Origin: an uncultured Lachnospiraceae bacterium
GTDB lineage: Bacteria > Bacillota > Clostridia > Lachnospirales > Lachnospiraceae
Reading direction: 5' to 3'
Length of the DNA: 36,626 nucleotides
Assembly: GCA_910577955.1 (NCBI GenBank)
Contig: CAJTNC010000031.1
Location: 1 to 36,626, forward strand
Shown: one piece after another, positions 1 to 8,399 of the stretch
Layout: each line of letters starts with the position of its first letter
How positions within the stretch are numbered: position 1 is the stretch's first letter
Translations under genes and position numbers: made by a program
The notes under the pieces: model-generated
Database searches by the model: none
What the model saw: the letters and a program-made list of their open reading frames with translations, nothing else
What the model was told of the DNA's origin: nothing

Positions 1-415
1 GATCATCGGCGCAGCAGAAGGAATGAAAGAAGATAAAGAAAGCTGGAGATCATTCTTTGTATGGCTTAAGGAGCGGGGACTTTCCGGCATCCGTCTCATC
101 ATTGGGGATAAGAACCTGGGTATGCTGGAAACGATCCCTGAGGTGTTCCCGGATGCCCGCTATCAGCGGTGTACCGTTCATTTTTACCGGAACATCTTCT
201 CTGTTACGCCCCGTAATAAAATGAAGACAGTCGCCATGATGCTGAAAGCCATCCATGCCCAGGAGAGTAAGGAGGCCGCCCGTGAGAAAGCCCGTAGCGT
301 AGAGGATAAGCTCAAGGAGATGAAACTGAGCAGTGCGGCCAAAAAGGTGCAGGATGGGATCGAGGAGACCCTGACCTATATGGACTTTCCTACCCAGCAC
401 TGGACGAGGATCAGG
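1..415 (+). pseudogene. IS256-family transposase fragment, truncated at both sides
   Basis: This is the middle-to-late part of a mutator-type (IS256 family) DDE transposase. The open frame already runs at position 2, so the N-terminal half lies outside the window. Visible family features are the segment IIGDKNLGMLETIPEVFP, the QRCTVHFYRNIF stretch and the late motif FPTQHWTRIR. In intact relatives this last motif is followed by TNNVIERLNRE, which contains the last catalytic Glu. Here the homology stops at about position 413-418, and the frame runs into the antisense of a second transposase, ending at an unrelated stop at 460. The element has therefore lost the end of its catalytic domain and its terminal repeat and should be inactive. 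The family call is secure; the exact breakpoint is uncertain by a few bases. Confidence 0.85.
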
Positions 416-1523
416 GGAACACGGTTTTGGATTTCGTTACCTTCCGCAGCTGGCGGTTGAACCCTTCGATCGCATTTGTCGTGTAAATCAGACGCCGGAC
501 CGCTTCCGGATACTTAAAATAAGTGGACAGGGTTGCCCAGTTGTCATGCCAGGATTTGTAGATTTTCGGGTATTTGGCGTTCCATTTGTCCCTGAACAGT
601 TCCAGCTCATTCAGGGCACTCTCCTCTGTCGGAGCAGCGTATACGCGCTTTAAGTCCGACATCAGCTTTTTGATGTCCTTATAGGACACAAATTTCGTGG
701 AGTTCCGGATCTGGTGGATAATGCACTGCTGGATCTCCGTCTGCGGGTATACAGCCTCTATGGCCTGGGGGAAGCCGGAAAGCCCGTCCACGCAGGCGAT
801 CAGGATGTCCTCTACACCGCGGTTTTTCAGGCCATTCATGATGGAAAGCCAGAATTTAGCGCTTTCATTTTCGCCAACATACATTCCCAAGACGTCCTTT
901 TTCCCGTTCATGTCAATTCCAAGGGCTATATAGACAGCACGTTTTACAATGCGTCCCTCGCTGCGGACATGGTAATGGATGGCATCCATAAATACGACCG
1001 CATAGACTTCCTCCAGCGGGCGTTCCTGCCATTCTCTGACAATGGGAAGTATCTTGTCCGTGATCCGGCTGACCGTGCTGTCGGATATATCCATGTCGCA
1101 GAGTTCCTTCATGTGGGATTCTATGTCGCTGGTTGTCATGCCTTTTGCATACATGGAAAGAATCTTTTCCTCCATGTCCTGCGTCACGGTATTCTGGTAT
1201 TTTTTAATGAGATGGGGCTCATACTCACCATTCCGGTCGCGTGGGATTGCAACATCCATGTATCCATAGCTGGTGTGCATGGTCTTTTTGGAATGCCCGT
1301 TGCGGCTGTTATCAGTGTCCTTGCTCTGGTAATCGTACTTTGAGTAGCCGAGTTCCTCGTCCAGCTCTTCATCCAGAACATCTTCCAGAATCACGGACAT
1401 CATGTCCCGCATGACGGCATTTACATCTGTTCCGTTTTTAATGCTGATGTCATTCTCTTTGAGATAGCTGCACATCATTTCTCTCATTGCTGCTTTTTGT
1501 GGGCTTTCGTTTTTCCTTGCCAT
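411..1523 (-). pseudogene. IS256-family (mutator) transposase, 3'-truncated
   Basis: This is a 370-residue mutator-type transposase with an intact start: ATG at 1521-1523 preceded by GGAGG at 1531-1535. Family features include the early ELGYSKYDY segment, the SRITDKILPIVREWQ region, VVFMDAIHYHVR with the first catalytic Asp, the C-x2-H signature QQCIIHQIRNS, and the late IYTTNAIEGFNRQLRK motif with the catalytic Glu. Reading frame homology ends right after KTVFP, where intact relatives continue for about 30-40 residues. The stop codon comes from the joined sequence of the other transposase. Almost all of the catalytic core is present, but the tail and one terminal inverted repeat are missing, so autonomous transposition is unlikely. 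It belongs to a different subgroup from the fragment at 1-415. Confidence 0.88.
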
Positions 1524-1530
1524 AGTAAAA

Positions 1531-1570
1531 CCTCCAAACTGAGTAATCTTATCTTACATCAGTTTGGAGG
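1531..1570 (-). promoter_or_regulatory. Hairpin sequestering the transposase ribosome-binding site
   Basis: Positions 1531-1542 (CCTCCAAACTGA) and 1559-1570 (TCAGTTTGGAGG) form a perfect 12-bp inverted repeat with a 16-base loop. On the minus-strand transcript the promoter-distal arm contains the GGAGG that serves the transposase ATG. Folding would hide the ribosome-binding site in any transcript that enters from outside the element. Known IS elements use this device to prevent expression by read-through. That function is inferred here. Confidence 0.6.
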
Positions 1571-1600
1571 TTTACACAAACTTTGGGATACTCCCGAGAG

Positions 1601-1948
1601 TCAAACGATATTCTCACCAAGAATTATTTTAGGCATTGTGGTCAAACATCGATTCCAGCGTTTATAAAATTTTTCTATGCCAAGTTTTGATACTCTTGCA
1701 TGTGCTTCTTCGCTCTCCAATACCCAATATAAGACATATGTCACCTTACCAACATTTCTTGTAAGACGAACAGGCAGTTCGCCTTCTTTAGCTGCATTAA
1801 AATCTTTTTGCCGGTGAGTGCGTTTTATATAATGTACGTCTATGACGCCATCTTGCTTCAAATAAAATTCAGCCACTTCCTTCATCAGCTCTTCGATTTC
1901 ATCCAGCTTCGTTAGTTTTGCTTCATATATGCATATTTCATTAAACAT
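1601..1948 (-). CDS. Small conserved hypothetical protein, possible dimeric alpha/beta-barrel fold
   Basis: I do not recognise this 115-residue protein by name. The ATG at 1946-1948 was chosen over an upstream start at 2005 because AGGAGG lies a short distance before it. The N-terminus (MFNEICIYEAKLTK) and the following helix-like EIEELMKEVAEFY then GVIDVHYIKRTH recall the small ferredoxin-like proteins of the antibiotic-biosynthesis-monooxygenase type. This is a weak structural impression only. A second half with LTRNVGKVTYVLYWVLES is compatible with further strands. No signal peptide or membrane segment is visible. The IS end lies about five bases beyond its stop codon, so the natural C-terminus may have been altered by the insertion. 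Confidence 0.6.
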   Translation of the reverse strand: MFNEICIYEAKLTKLDEIEELMKEVAEFYLKQDGVIDVHYIKRTHRQKDFNAAKEGELPVRLTRNVGKVTYVLYWVLESEEAHARVSKLGIEKFYKRWNRCLTTMPKIILGENIV

Positions 1949-1993
1949 AAAATACCCTCCTGATTTAATTTTGCCGGTTTGCTGATAATGTGT

Positions 1994-2022
1994 ATCGTAG
2001 CACACAAGGCAGGCAGATTCAA
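1994..2022 (-). promoter_or_regulatory. Putative promoter of the small hypothetical gene
   Basis: On the minus strand a -35-like TTGAAT (2017-2022) and a -10-like TACGAT (1994-1999) are separated by 17 bases, about 45 bases upstream of the ATG at 1948. The match to the sigma-A consensus is moderate. Confidence 0.4.
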
Positions 2023-2105
2023 GATGTAGAGAATGGCGTAAGCAGGCAATGTATCAACATATTCTTTTGGTTATCATGAGGCGCTTGTCTTTTTGTAAGT
2101 TCATG

Positions 2106-2134
2106 TTGAACTTTGACGCGCTTAAAAGTATAAT
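2106..2134 (+). promoter_or_regulatory. Sigma-A-type promoter of the restriction operon
   Basis: TTGAAC (2106-2111) and a perfect TATAAT (2129-2134) are separated by 17 bases. The predicted transcript starts near 2141 and reaches the first gene, at 2181, after about 40 bases. No other good promoter is seen before the mod and res genes, which supports a single three-gene transcript. Confidence 0.7.
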
Positions 2135-2180
2135 GTAAAAAGTATATAAACAGAAATAAAACAACAGGAGTCAGAAAAAT

Positions 2181-3245
2181 ATGGAGATACAACTTATTGA
2201 TCATATTGTGTATGCTGATTACGATGAGCTGCGGGTTAATAATGCGGTTGTAAATCAGATAGTTTGTAATACCGAGGAGACCTGGCAGCCTGATAGACCT
2301 GTTGAGGTAAGAGGAAAAAATACGCGGCAGGGGAAGATTGCAGAAGAGATCGTGGAAACTTTTATAAAAACCCATTTCAACGCCGGATTATCCATGAAAA
2401 CATACGATGATATACGCAATGACAATTATGAAAAGCATGCGCCCTTTGATTTCCTGATTTGGAAATCGGGGGAAGCAGATATTGAGCCTATTGAGGCTGC
2501 GATTAGAAAAGATATTTTATCGACGGAAAAAAAGAATGTAAAATTAAGTAAATATACCAGAGAGTTGTGCAAAGAGTTACATGTAAAAATTGCAGAGGTA
2601 AAATCCACGAAAATCAGGGCGGGATTAAAAAGAGATGCATGTTTTGGAGGAAATTATGAAGACATGGAATCTGTAAAAAAGTTGGCGGACACTATAAAAA
2701 AGAAGGACGATGTTTTTTGCTATCCCCATTATAAGAGAAGTGAAATAGATCCGGATTATTCGATGAGCGAATATTGTCAATATGTTAAGTCGATAGAACC
2801 TTCGTTAGCAATATATGATGGTGAGGAGCTGAAGAAAAAGGTTATAGACATAGAACTTGAAAAGCAGTGCAGTGATATATTTATCAGAGTGTACATTGAT
2901 CCGGCGGCCAAAAAGGGATTTGTTATCGGGTGGATGCAGAGAGAGCGGTTATTAGATTATGCAGTTCGCTTGAAGAGAATGCATCAGGAAGGTAAATCGG
3001 AGAGAGCGCTGTATTTTGCCAAAAACCTTAGGGAGACGGAAATCCTTGAAAAATTACCGACTTTATTTAAAGCTGAGACGTCCGTTTATGCAAGTCCGTT
3101 TACGTCAACGGATTTTTATCATAAGAGGGCCGATTGCTGCTACTTGAGCAGAGTGCGTCTTGGGGATATGATCGTGTTTGAGAGCGAAGAAGAAGCTGTC
3201 AAACACAGCCGGTATAAACACAGATGCAGAAAGTGCTTTGGATAA
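2181..3245 (+). CDS. Putative PD-(D/E)xK nuclease-like protein with C-terminal Ada-like metal-binding segment, restriction operon
   Basis: This 354-residue protein is the first gene of the mod-res operon and ends 18 bases before mod. Its N-terminal part has the spacing of a restriction-endonuclease-like core: helix GKIAEEIVETFI (51-62, candidate Glu55/56), PFDFLIW with Asp90, and IAEVKSTK with Glu139 and Lys141. A middle region (about 205-258) contains DIFIRVYID and FVIGWMQRERLL and looks like strands. The last 45 residues resemble the Ada-type methylphosphotriester zinc domain: His314, Cys319/Cys320, FESEEEAV and a terminal CRKC (Cys349, Cys352). A start with upstream AGGAG at about 2167 was accepted. 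It is not a normal subunit of a Type III system. It may be an additional nuclease, a DNA-modification sensor or a specificity partner. The fold calls are by eye and uncertain; the association with the operon is clear. Confidence 0.6.
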   Translation: MEIQLIDHIVYADYDELRVNNAVVNQIVCNTEETWQPDRPVEVRGKNTRQGKIAEEIVETFIKTHFNAGLSMKTYDDIRNDNYEKHAPFDFLIWKSGEADIEPIEAAIRKDILSTEKKNVKLSKYTRELCKELHVKIAEVKSTKIRAGLKRDACFGGNYEDMESVKKLADTIKKKDDVFCYPHYKRSEIDPDYSMSEYCQYVKSIEPSLAIYDGEELKKKVIDIELEKQCSDIFIRVYIDPAAKKGFVIGWMQRERLLDYAVRLKRMHQEGKSERALYFAKNLRETEILEKLPTLFKAETSVYASPFTSTDFYHKRADCCYLSRVRLGDMIVFESEEEAVKHSRYKHRCRKCFG

Positions 3246-3263
3246 ATTGGGGGATTACGTCAG

Positions 3264-5153
3264 ATGGAGAAGATGAGATTTGAATCTGTGGATGGGGCGG
3301 CAAAAAATATTTCTAAAATGGAGGAACTTTTTCCGTCTTGTATAAAAGAAGGCGTGGATGAAAACGGAAGAACTATTAGGGGGGTCGATTTTGACGCCTT
3401 GAAACTTCTGCTCGGAGAAAAGATTTTAGGAGAGGAAAGATGTGAATATACTTGGATAGGGAAAAGGAACGCCGTCATAGAGACTAATAAAACGATCAGG
3501 AAGACTTTGAGGCCTGTGGTTGAGGAATCCGAAGCGTGGGATTCTACAGGAAATATATACGTGGAAGGAGACAACCTTGACGCCTTAAAGCTGCTGCAGG
3601 AGAGTTATCTCAATTCGGTGAAAGTTATTTATATAGATCCGCCGTATAATACGGGAAATGACTTCATATATCTTGACGATTACAGAGTTGACGAAGACGA
3701 GTATCGTGAAGAGATGGGACTTTATGATGAGGACGGAAACCGCATGTTTAAAAATACTGATACGAACGGAAGGTATCATTCGGATTGGTGCAGTATGATC
3801 TACTCAAGGCTCATGTTGGCCAGAAATCTGCTCAGTCCTGACGGAGCAATTTTTATTAGTATAGATGACAACGAACAGGAAAATTTGAAAAAGATATGCG
3901 ATGAGGTGTTTGGAGAAAGAAACTTTGTAAATTGTTTTATTTGGAATTGTTCAACCGCCGGAGGAATTAGGCCCAAATTTGCAAGTAAAACCCATGAGTA
4001 CGTTTTTTGTTATGCCAAAGATAAAGCGAGATTGCCAATGTTCTTTGCGCCGTTATCGGAGGATGCGGTAAAGATGTATAATCAAAAAGATGAAAAGGGT
4101 TTATATCGCGATAAAGATTTTGTCTTCAGGAACAAGTCAACCAACGTCAATCAGAAGTATGCGATAGTCTGCCCTGACGGTGAAAAAGTTTATCCGAAGG
4201 ACGGCTATATCTATAGATTTGTAAGGGGAAAATTTGAGGAAGCGTTGTCGGAAGGATTGGTAACTTTTAAGAAGACATCGACGGGGCCGTTAGTCAATGC
4301 CAAAGGGGAACAGGCGCATTGGAATATTTATATTAAGAAATATCTGGGAGATGCGATGGGCGCTCCGTCTACTCTGATACCGAAAGAATCTACGAGTATT
4401 TATAATGTCGGGACACAGTGTGTACAGGATTTGTTTGACAGAACGAGAGTATTTGAGAACGTTAAGCCGGTGAATGTAATACAGTATTTCATCAATATGG
4501 TCGTGGAGGAAGGAGATATAGTAATGGACTTTTTCTCGGGTTCAGCCACGACCGCACAGGCAGTTATGCAGACGGAGATCGATAAAGATATCAATCTTAA
4601 TTATATTTTGGTACAGGTTCCGGAGGAATGCGATGAAAAGAGTGATGCATATAAAGCCGGATACTCAACCATTTGTGAAATCGGAAAAGATAGGATACGC
4701 AGGGCGGCAAGAAAATTGCAGTCGGAACATGACTGCGGCGGAAAAGATTTCGGATTCAGAGTTTTTAGGGTTGATGAATCAAATATGAAGGATGTGTATT
4801 ATTCTCCTGCGGATACGGATCAATCTTTGCTGTCAATACTTGAGTCGAACATCAAAGAAGATCGCACGGATCTTGATCTGCTCTTTGGCTGTTTGCTGGA
4901 GTGGGGCATACCTCTGTCTATGCCCTACACATCTGAAGTGATCGGGGGATGCAGTGTGCATACCTATAACGGAGGAGACCTGATAGCGTGTTTTGATGAA
5001 AATATTCCGGATCCTGTGATCAGGAATATAGCAAAGAGAAGGCCTCTTCGCGCTGTTTTCAGAGACAGCAGTTTTGATGGCAGTCCCGCAAAGATCAATG
5101 TGGGCGAGATATTTAAAATGCTTGCGCCCGATACCCGCGTAAAAGTTATCTAG
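3264..5153 (+). CDS. mod: Type III restriction-modification methyltransferase (Mod), N6-adenine type
   Basis: This 629-residue protein should transfer a methyl group from S-adenosylmethionine to adenine in a short asymmetric site, and pair with the downstream Res protein. The motif order is that of beta-class amino-methyltransferases. Catalytic DPPYNTG is at 125-131 and comes first. The AdoMet-binding FSGS (424-427, in MDFFSGSATTAQAV) comes about 300 residues later. The stretch between them (about 220-400) is the expected target-recognition region. GAIFISIDDNE (194-204) and the C-terminal GFRVFRVDESN are also typical of the family. The length is normal for Mod. It starts 18 bases after the nuclease-like gene, and its stop is 11 bases before res. 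No simple-sequence repeat suggesting phase variation is visible. The recognition site cannot be deduced from sequence. Confidence 0.93.
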   Translation: MEKMRFESVDGAAKNISKMEELFPSCIKEGVDENGRTIRGVDFDALKLLLGEKILGEERCEYTWIGKRNAVIETNKTIRKTLRPVVEESEAWDSTGNIYVEGDNLDALKLLQESYLNSVKVIYIDPPYNTGNDFIYLDDYRVDEDEYREEMGLYDEDGNRMFKNTDTNGRYHSDWCSMIYSRLMLARNLLSPDGAIFISIDDNEQENLKKICDEVFGERNFVNCFIWNCSTAGGIRPKFASKTHEYVFCYAKDKARLPMFFAPLSEDAVKMYNQKDEKGLYRDKDFVFRNKSTNVNQKYAIVCPDGEKVYPKDGYIYRFVRGKFEEALSEGLVTFKKTSTGPLVNAKGEQAHWNIYIKKYLGDAMGAPSTLIPKESTSIYNVGTQCVQDLFDRTRVFENVKPVNVIQYFINMVVEEGDIVMDFFSGSATTAQAVMQTEIDKDINLNYILVQVPEECDEKSDAYKAGYSTICEIGKDRIRRAARKLQSEHDCGGKDFGFRVFRVDESNMKDVYYSPADTDQSLLSILESNIKEDRTDLDLLFGCLLEWGIPLSMPYTSEVIGGCSVHTYNGGDLIACFDENIPDPVIRNIAKRRPLRAVFRDSSFDGSPAKINVGEIFKMLAPDTRVKVI

Positions 5154-5164
5154 GGGGCAGTCAT

Positions 5165-8100
5165 ATGAGAATACAGTATAAACACCAAAAATTTCAAGCG
5201 GATGCCGCGAAGGCAGTAGTGAATGTCTTTGCAGGACAGCCCTATTTGACGCCCACCTATATGATGGACAGAGGCAGCGGATATATTCAGCAGAGCGTGA
5301 CGGATGATGTTGATTTTACAGGATGGAGCAATCAGCCGATCGTTCCGGAACTGAACGATCGGCTGATTTTGGAACATCTGCAGAAGATTCAGCGCGCGAA
5401 TCAGATTTCACCATCCCAAAAGCTGGAGGGGCGGGGCGACGGGTATAATCTCACGATCGAGATGGAAACCGGTGTCGGCAAGACCTACACTTATATAAAG
5501 ACGATGTACGAATTGAATCGAGCTTATGGCTGGAGCAAATTCATCATTGTTGTTCCGAGTATTGCGATCCGTGAAGGAGTGTATAAATCCTTCGAGATGA
5601 CTCGGGAACATTTTGCGGAGGAATACGGGGAGAAGATTCGGTTCTTTATTTATAATTCTGCCAGATTGACAGAGATCGACCGCTTTGCATCTGACCGTTC
5701 TATCAATGTCATGATCATCAATGCGCAGGCCTTTAATGCGAGGGGCAAGGATGCCAGACGGATTTATATGAAACTGGACGAGTTTCGCTCCCGCAGGCCG
5801 ATTGATATCATAGCAAAGACAAATCCCATTCTGATCATCGATGAGCCGCAGTCTGTAGAAGGAAAACAGACAAAGGAAAATCTGAAGCAGTTTAACCCTA
5901 TGATTACCCTTCGGTATTCCGCGACTCATAAAAGTGATAGTCTTTATAACATGGTGTATCGTCTGGATGCGATGGAAGCGTATAACAGGCGTCTGGTTAA
6001 AAAGATTGCCGTTAAGGGGATCACCGAGGCCGGGAGCACGGGGACGGACAGCTATCTGTACTTAGAAAGCATAAATCTTTCAAAGGGGGATCCGACAGCT
6101 GCGATCCAGTTCGAGGTGAAGACAACAGGCGGCATCCTTAAGAAAAGGAGCAGGATCGTAAAGGAAGGGGATAATTTATACGATTATTCCAATGGCCTTG
6201 AGGAATATAAAAACGGATTTGTGGTAAGCCGCATCGATGGGCGTGATGATTCCGTAGAGTTTATCAATGGCATAAAAATTTATGCGGGAGATGTCGTCGG
6301 TGCGGTCGATAAAGATCATCTGCGCAGGATCCAGATCAGAGAGACGATTCTGTCTCATTTACAGAGGGAGCGCCGGTTGTTCTATAAAGGAATCAAGGTA
6401 CTGTCCCTGTTCTTTATCGATGAGGTCGCAAATTACCGCCAGTATGACGATGCAGGTATGCCGTTAAATGGAAAGTATGCTGTCATGTTTGAGGAAGAAT
6501 ATGCGGATATTTTGAACAATATGCAGATGTCTCTGGGGGAGGATGATTACATCAGATACCTGCAAGCAATACCGGCGGAAAAGACTCACACGGGATATTT
6601 TTCTGTGGACGGCAAGGGTAAGATGGTCAACTCCAAAGTGGGAAGGAAGGAAACCGTTTCCGATGATGCAGATGCCTATGAGCTGATCATGAAAAATAAA
6701 GAGCTGCTTTTGGACAGGGACCCAAGGAAGTCGCCGGTGCGTTTTATTTTCTCGCACTCTGCATTGCGGGAAGGCTGGGATAATCCGAATGTATTTCAGA
6801 TCTGTACATTGAAACGAAGCGGCAGTGATATCCGTAAGCGTCAGGAGGTAGGGCGCGGGCTGAGACTTTGCGTTGACCAAAACGGAGAGCGCATGGACGT
6901 CAATGCTTTGGGCAATGATGTTCACAATGTCAATGTATTGACTGTCATTGCAAGCGAAAGCTACGAATCCTTCGCCAAGGGGCTTCAGACTGAGATAGCC
7001 GAGGCTGTAGCGGACAGACCGAGGGCTGTGACCAAAGAACTGTTTGCGGACCGTCTTGTCAGGGACGATCAGGGAAATGAGATTTTGATTACAAGTGATA
7101 TGGCGTCCGCTATTCATTTTGATCTGATCGTGAACGGGTACATCAACAGGTTGGGGGAACTGACAGATAAGTATTATGAGGATAAAGCAAACGGCGAAAT
7201 AAAGATCGCGGAAGAAGCGGAGGAAATTGCCGCCGGAGTCATTGAGATCATTGATTCCATATATGACGGCAGCGCTATGCTGCCGGAGAATGCCCGCAGC
7301 AACAATGTGGAACTGCAGGTGGATGATGAGAAGCTAAACAGCAAAGAGTTTCAAGCTCTGTGGTCAAAGATCAATGCGAAGTCCGTTTATGTGGTGAATT
7401 TTGATACGGATGAACTGATCAGAAAATCCGTTGCGTCGCTGGATGCTAAACTTCGCGTCGCAAAGATATATTTCAGGGTAGAGACCGGCGCGATGGCCTC
7501 TATCGGGTCAAAAGAAGATCTGACCGATGGGAAAGCTTTCGTGAAGGAGGCATCCGGGAGCTATGGTGTATCTATAGAACCAAACTACAATGTGAAATAT
7601 GATTTGGTCGGAAAGCTTGTGGATGAGACGGGGCTTACCCGAAAGGCTGTTGTCGCTATTTTGCAGGGGATCCGGCCTGCCGTATTTAACCAGTTCAAAG
7701 ATAATCCGGAGGAGTTTATAGCGAAGGCGGCCGAACTTATCAATGATCAAAAGGCCACAGCAATCATTGAGCATATTACGTATGACGTTCTGGATGAGCG
7801 GTACGGAACGGATATTTTTACTGATCCGACCGTTAAGGGGAAGTTTGGCGTCAACGCTATGAAAGTGAAGAAGCATCTGTATGAACATCTGGTATATGAT
7901 TCTTCGAATGAGCGGGATTTTGCCGCCGATCTTGATACGAATGCGAATGTGGCAGTCTATGTGAAACTGCCGGATGGATTTTATATTTCAACGCCTGTGG
8001 GACGTTATAACCCTGACTGGGCGATCGCGTTTTACGAGGGCACGGTCAAGCATATTTATTTTGTGGCGGAAACGAAAGGATCCATGGATTCCATGCAGCT

Positions 8101-8224
8101 GCGCTTGATCGAGGAATCTAAAATCCATTGCGCCAGAGAACATTTTAAAGCAATATCTGACGGGAACATTGTGTACGATGTGGTGGATAGTTATAAAACG
8201 CTGCTTGAAAAGGTGATGAGATAG
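5165..8224 (+). CDS. res: Type III restriction enzyme Res subunit (helicase-nuclease)
   Basis: This 1,019-residue protein is the ATP-dependent translocase and endonuclease of a Type III system and acts on unmodified DNA in complex with Mod. Superfamily 2 helicase motifs are clear: motif I METGVGKTY (100-108), motif II DEPQ (226-229), motif III YSATH (251-255), SHSALREGWDNP (motif V region) and motif VI QEVGRGLRL (560-568). Near the C-terminus lies the nuclease site of the PD-(D/E)xK type: NPDWA with Asp951, then VAETKG with Glu969 and Lys971. All key residues are present and the length is full, so the enzyme is probably active. The start codon follows GGGGGCAG. A hairpin terminator follows 37 bases after the stop. 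Confidence 0.95.
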   Translation: MRIQYKHQKFQADAAKAVVNVFAGQPYLTPTYMMDRGSGYIQQSVTDDVDFTGWSNQPIVPELNDRLILEHLQKIQRANQISPSQKLEGRGDGYNLTIEMETGVGKTYTYIKTMYELNRAYGWSKFIIVVPSIAIREGVYKSFEMTREHFAEEYGEKIRFFIYNSARLTEIDRFASDRSINVMIINAQAFNARGKDARRIYMKLDEFRSRRPIDIIAKTNPILIIDEPQSVEGKQTKENLKQFNPMITLRYSATHKSDSLYNMVYRLDAMEAYNRRLVKKIAVKGITEAGSTGTDSYLYLESINLSKGDPTAAIQFEVKTTGGILKKRSRIVKEGDNLYDYSNGLEEYKNGFVVSRIDGRDDSVEFINGIKIYAGDVVGAVDKDHLRRIQIRETILSHLQRERRLFYKGIKVLSLFFIDEVANYRQYDDAGMPLNGKYAVMFEEEYADILNNMQMSLGEDDYIRYLQAIPAEKTHTGYFSVDGKGKMVNSKVGRKETVSDDADAYELIMKNKELLLDRDPRKSPVRFIFSHSALREGWDNPNVFQICTLKRSGSDIRKRQEVGRGLRLCVDQNGERMDVNALGNDVHNVNVLTVIASESYESFAKGLQTEIAEAVADRPRAVTKELFADRLVRDDQGNEILITSDMASAIHFDLIVNGYINRLGELTDKYYEDKANGEIKIAEEAEEIAAGVIEIIDSIYDGSAMLPENARSNNVELQVDDEKLNSKEFQALWSKINAKSVYVVNFDTDELIRKSVASLDAKLRVAKIYFRVETGAMASIGSKEDLTDGKAFVKEASGSYGVSIEPNYNVKYDLVGKLVDETGLTRKAVVAILQGIRPAVFNQFKDNPEEFIAKAAELINDQKATAIIEHITYDVLDERYGTDIFTDPTVKGKFGVNAMKVKKHLYEHLVYDSSNERDFAADLDTNANVAVYVKLPDGFYISTPVGRYNPDWAIAFYEGTVKHIYFVAETKGSMDSMQLRLIEESKIHCAREHFKAISDGNIVYDVVDSYKTLLEKVMR

Positions 8225-8260
8225 AGTTATGCACAAGATTGCCCGGTGAAGAGAAGATGG

Positions 8261-8304
8261 AAACAGCCGTTGTTGGAATTATGGTTCCTGAGACGGCTGT
8301 TTTT
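8261..8304 (+). terminator. Rho-independent terminator after res
   Basis: AAACAGCCGT (8261-8270) pairs perfectly with ACGGCTGTTT (8293-8302) and runs into TTTT. The loop is long, 22 bases. It lies between the plus-strand restriction operon and the convergent minus-strand lipoprotein gene, so it probably ends the operon. Confidence 0.6.
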
Positions 8305-8399
8305 GGGGTGCATCCGGTGTTCATCAACGGCTGTTCCATTATCATTCTTCCTGAGATTTTAAAGTCAGGTAATTCTCGCTTTCCATATCATGTATCAGG

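Larger units (their letters stand above)
411..1595 (-). mobile_element. Partial IS256-family insertion sequence with one terminal repeat
   Basis: The element contains the truncated minus-strand transposase and its 5' end. Just upstream of the gene, about 1570-1595, is sequence of the kind seen at IS256-family ends; read on the minus strand it begins GGGAGTATCCCAAAGTTTG. The opposite end is missing because of the fusion near 415. The outer boundary lies only about five bases from the stop codon of the neighbouring small gene (1601-1603). Target-site duplication cannot be judged because the other end is lost. Confidence 0.65.

Noticed and set aside
714..1343. Plus-strand open frame of 209 codons within the IS element
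   Set aside because: It is antisense to the transposase catalytic core; no independent features were seen.
3264..5153. Phase-variable repeat tract in mod
   Set aside because: Some Type III mod genes carry simple repeats that switch expression; none longer than ordinary short A or G runs is visible here.
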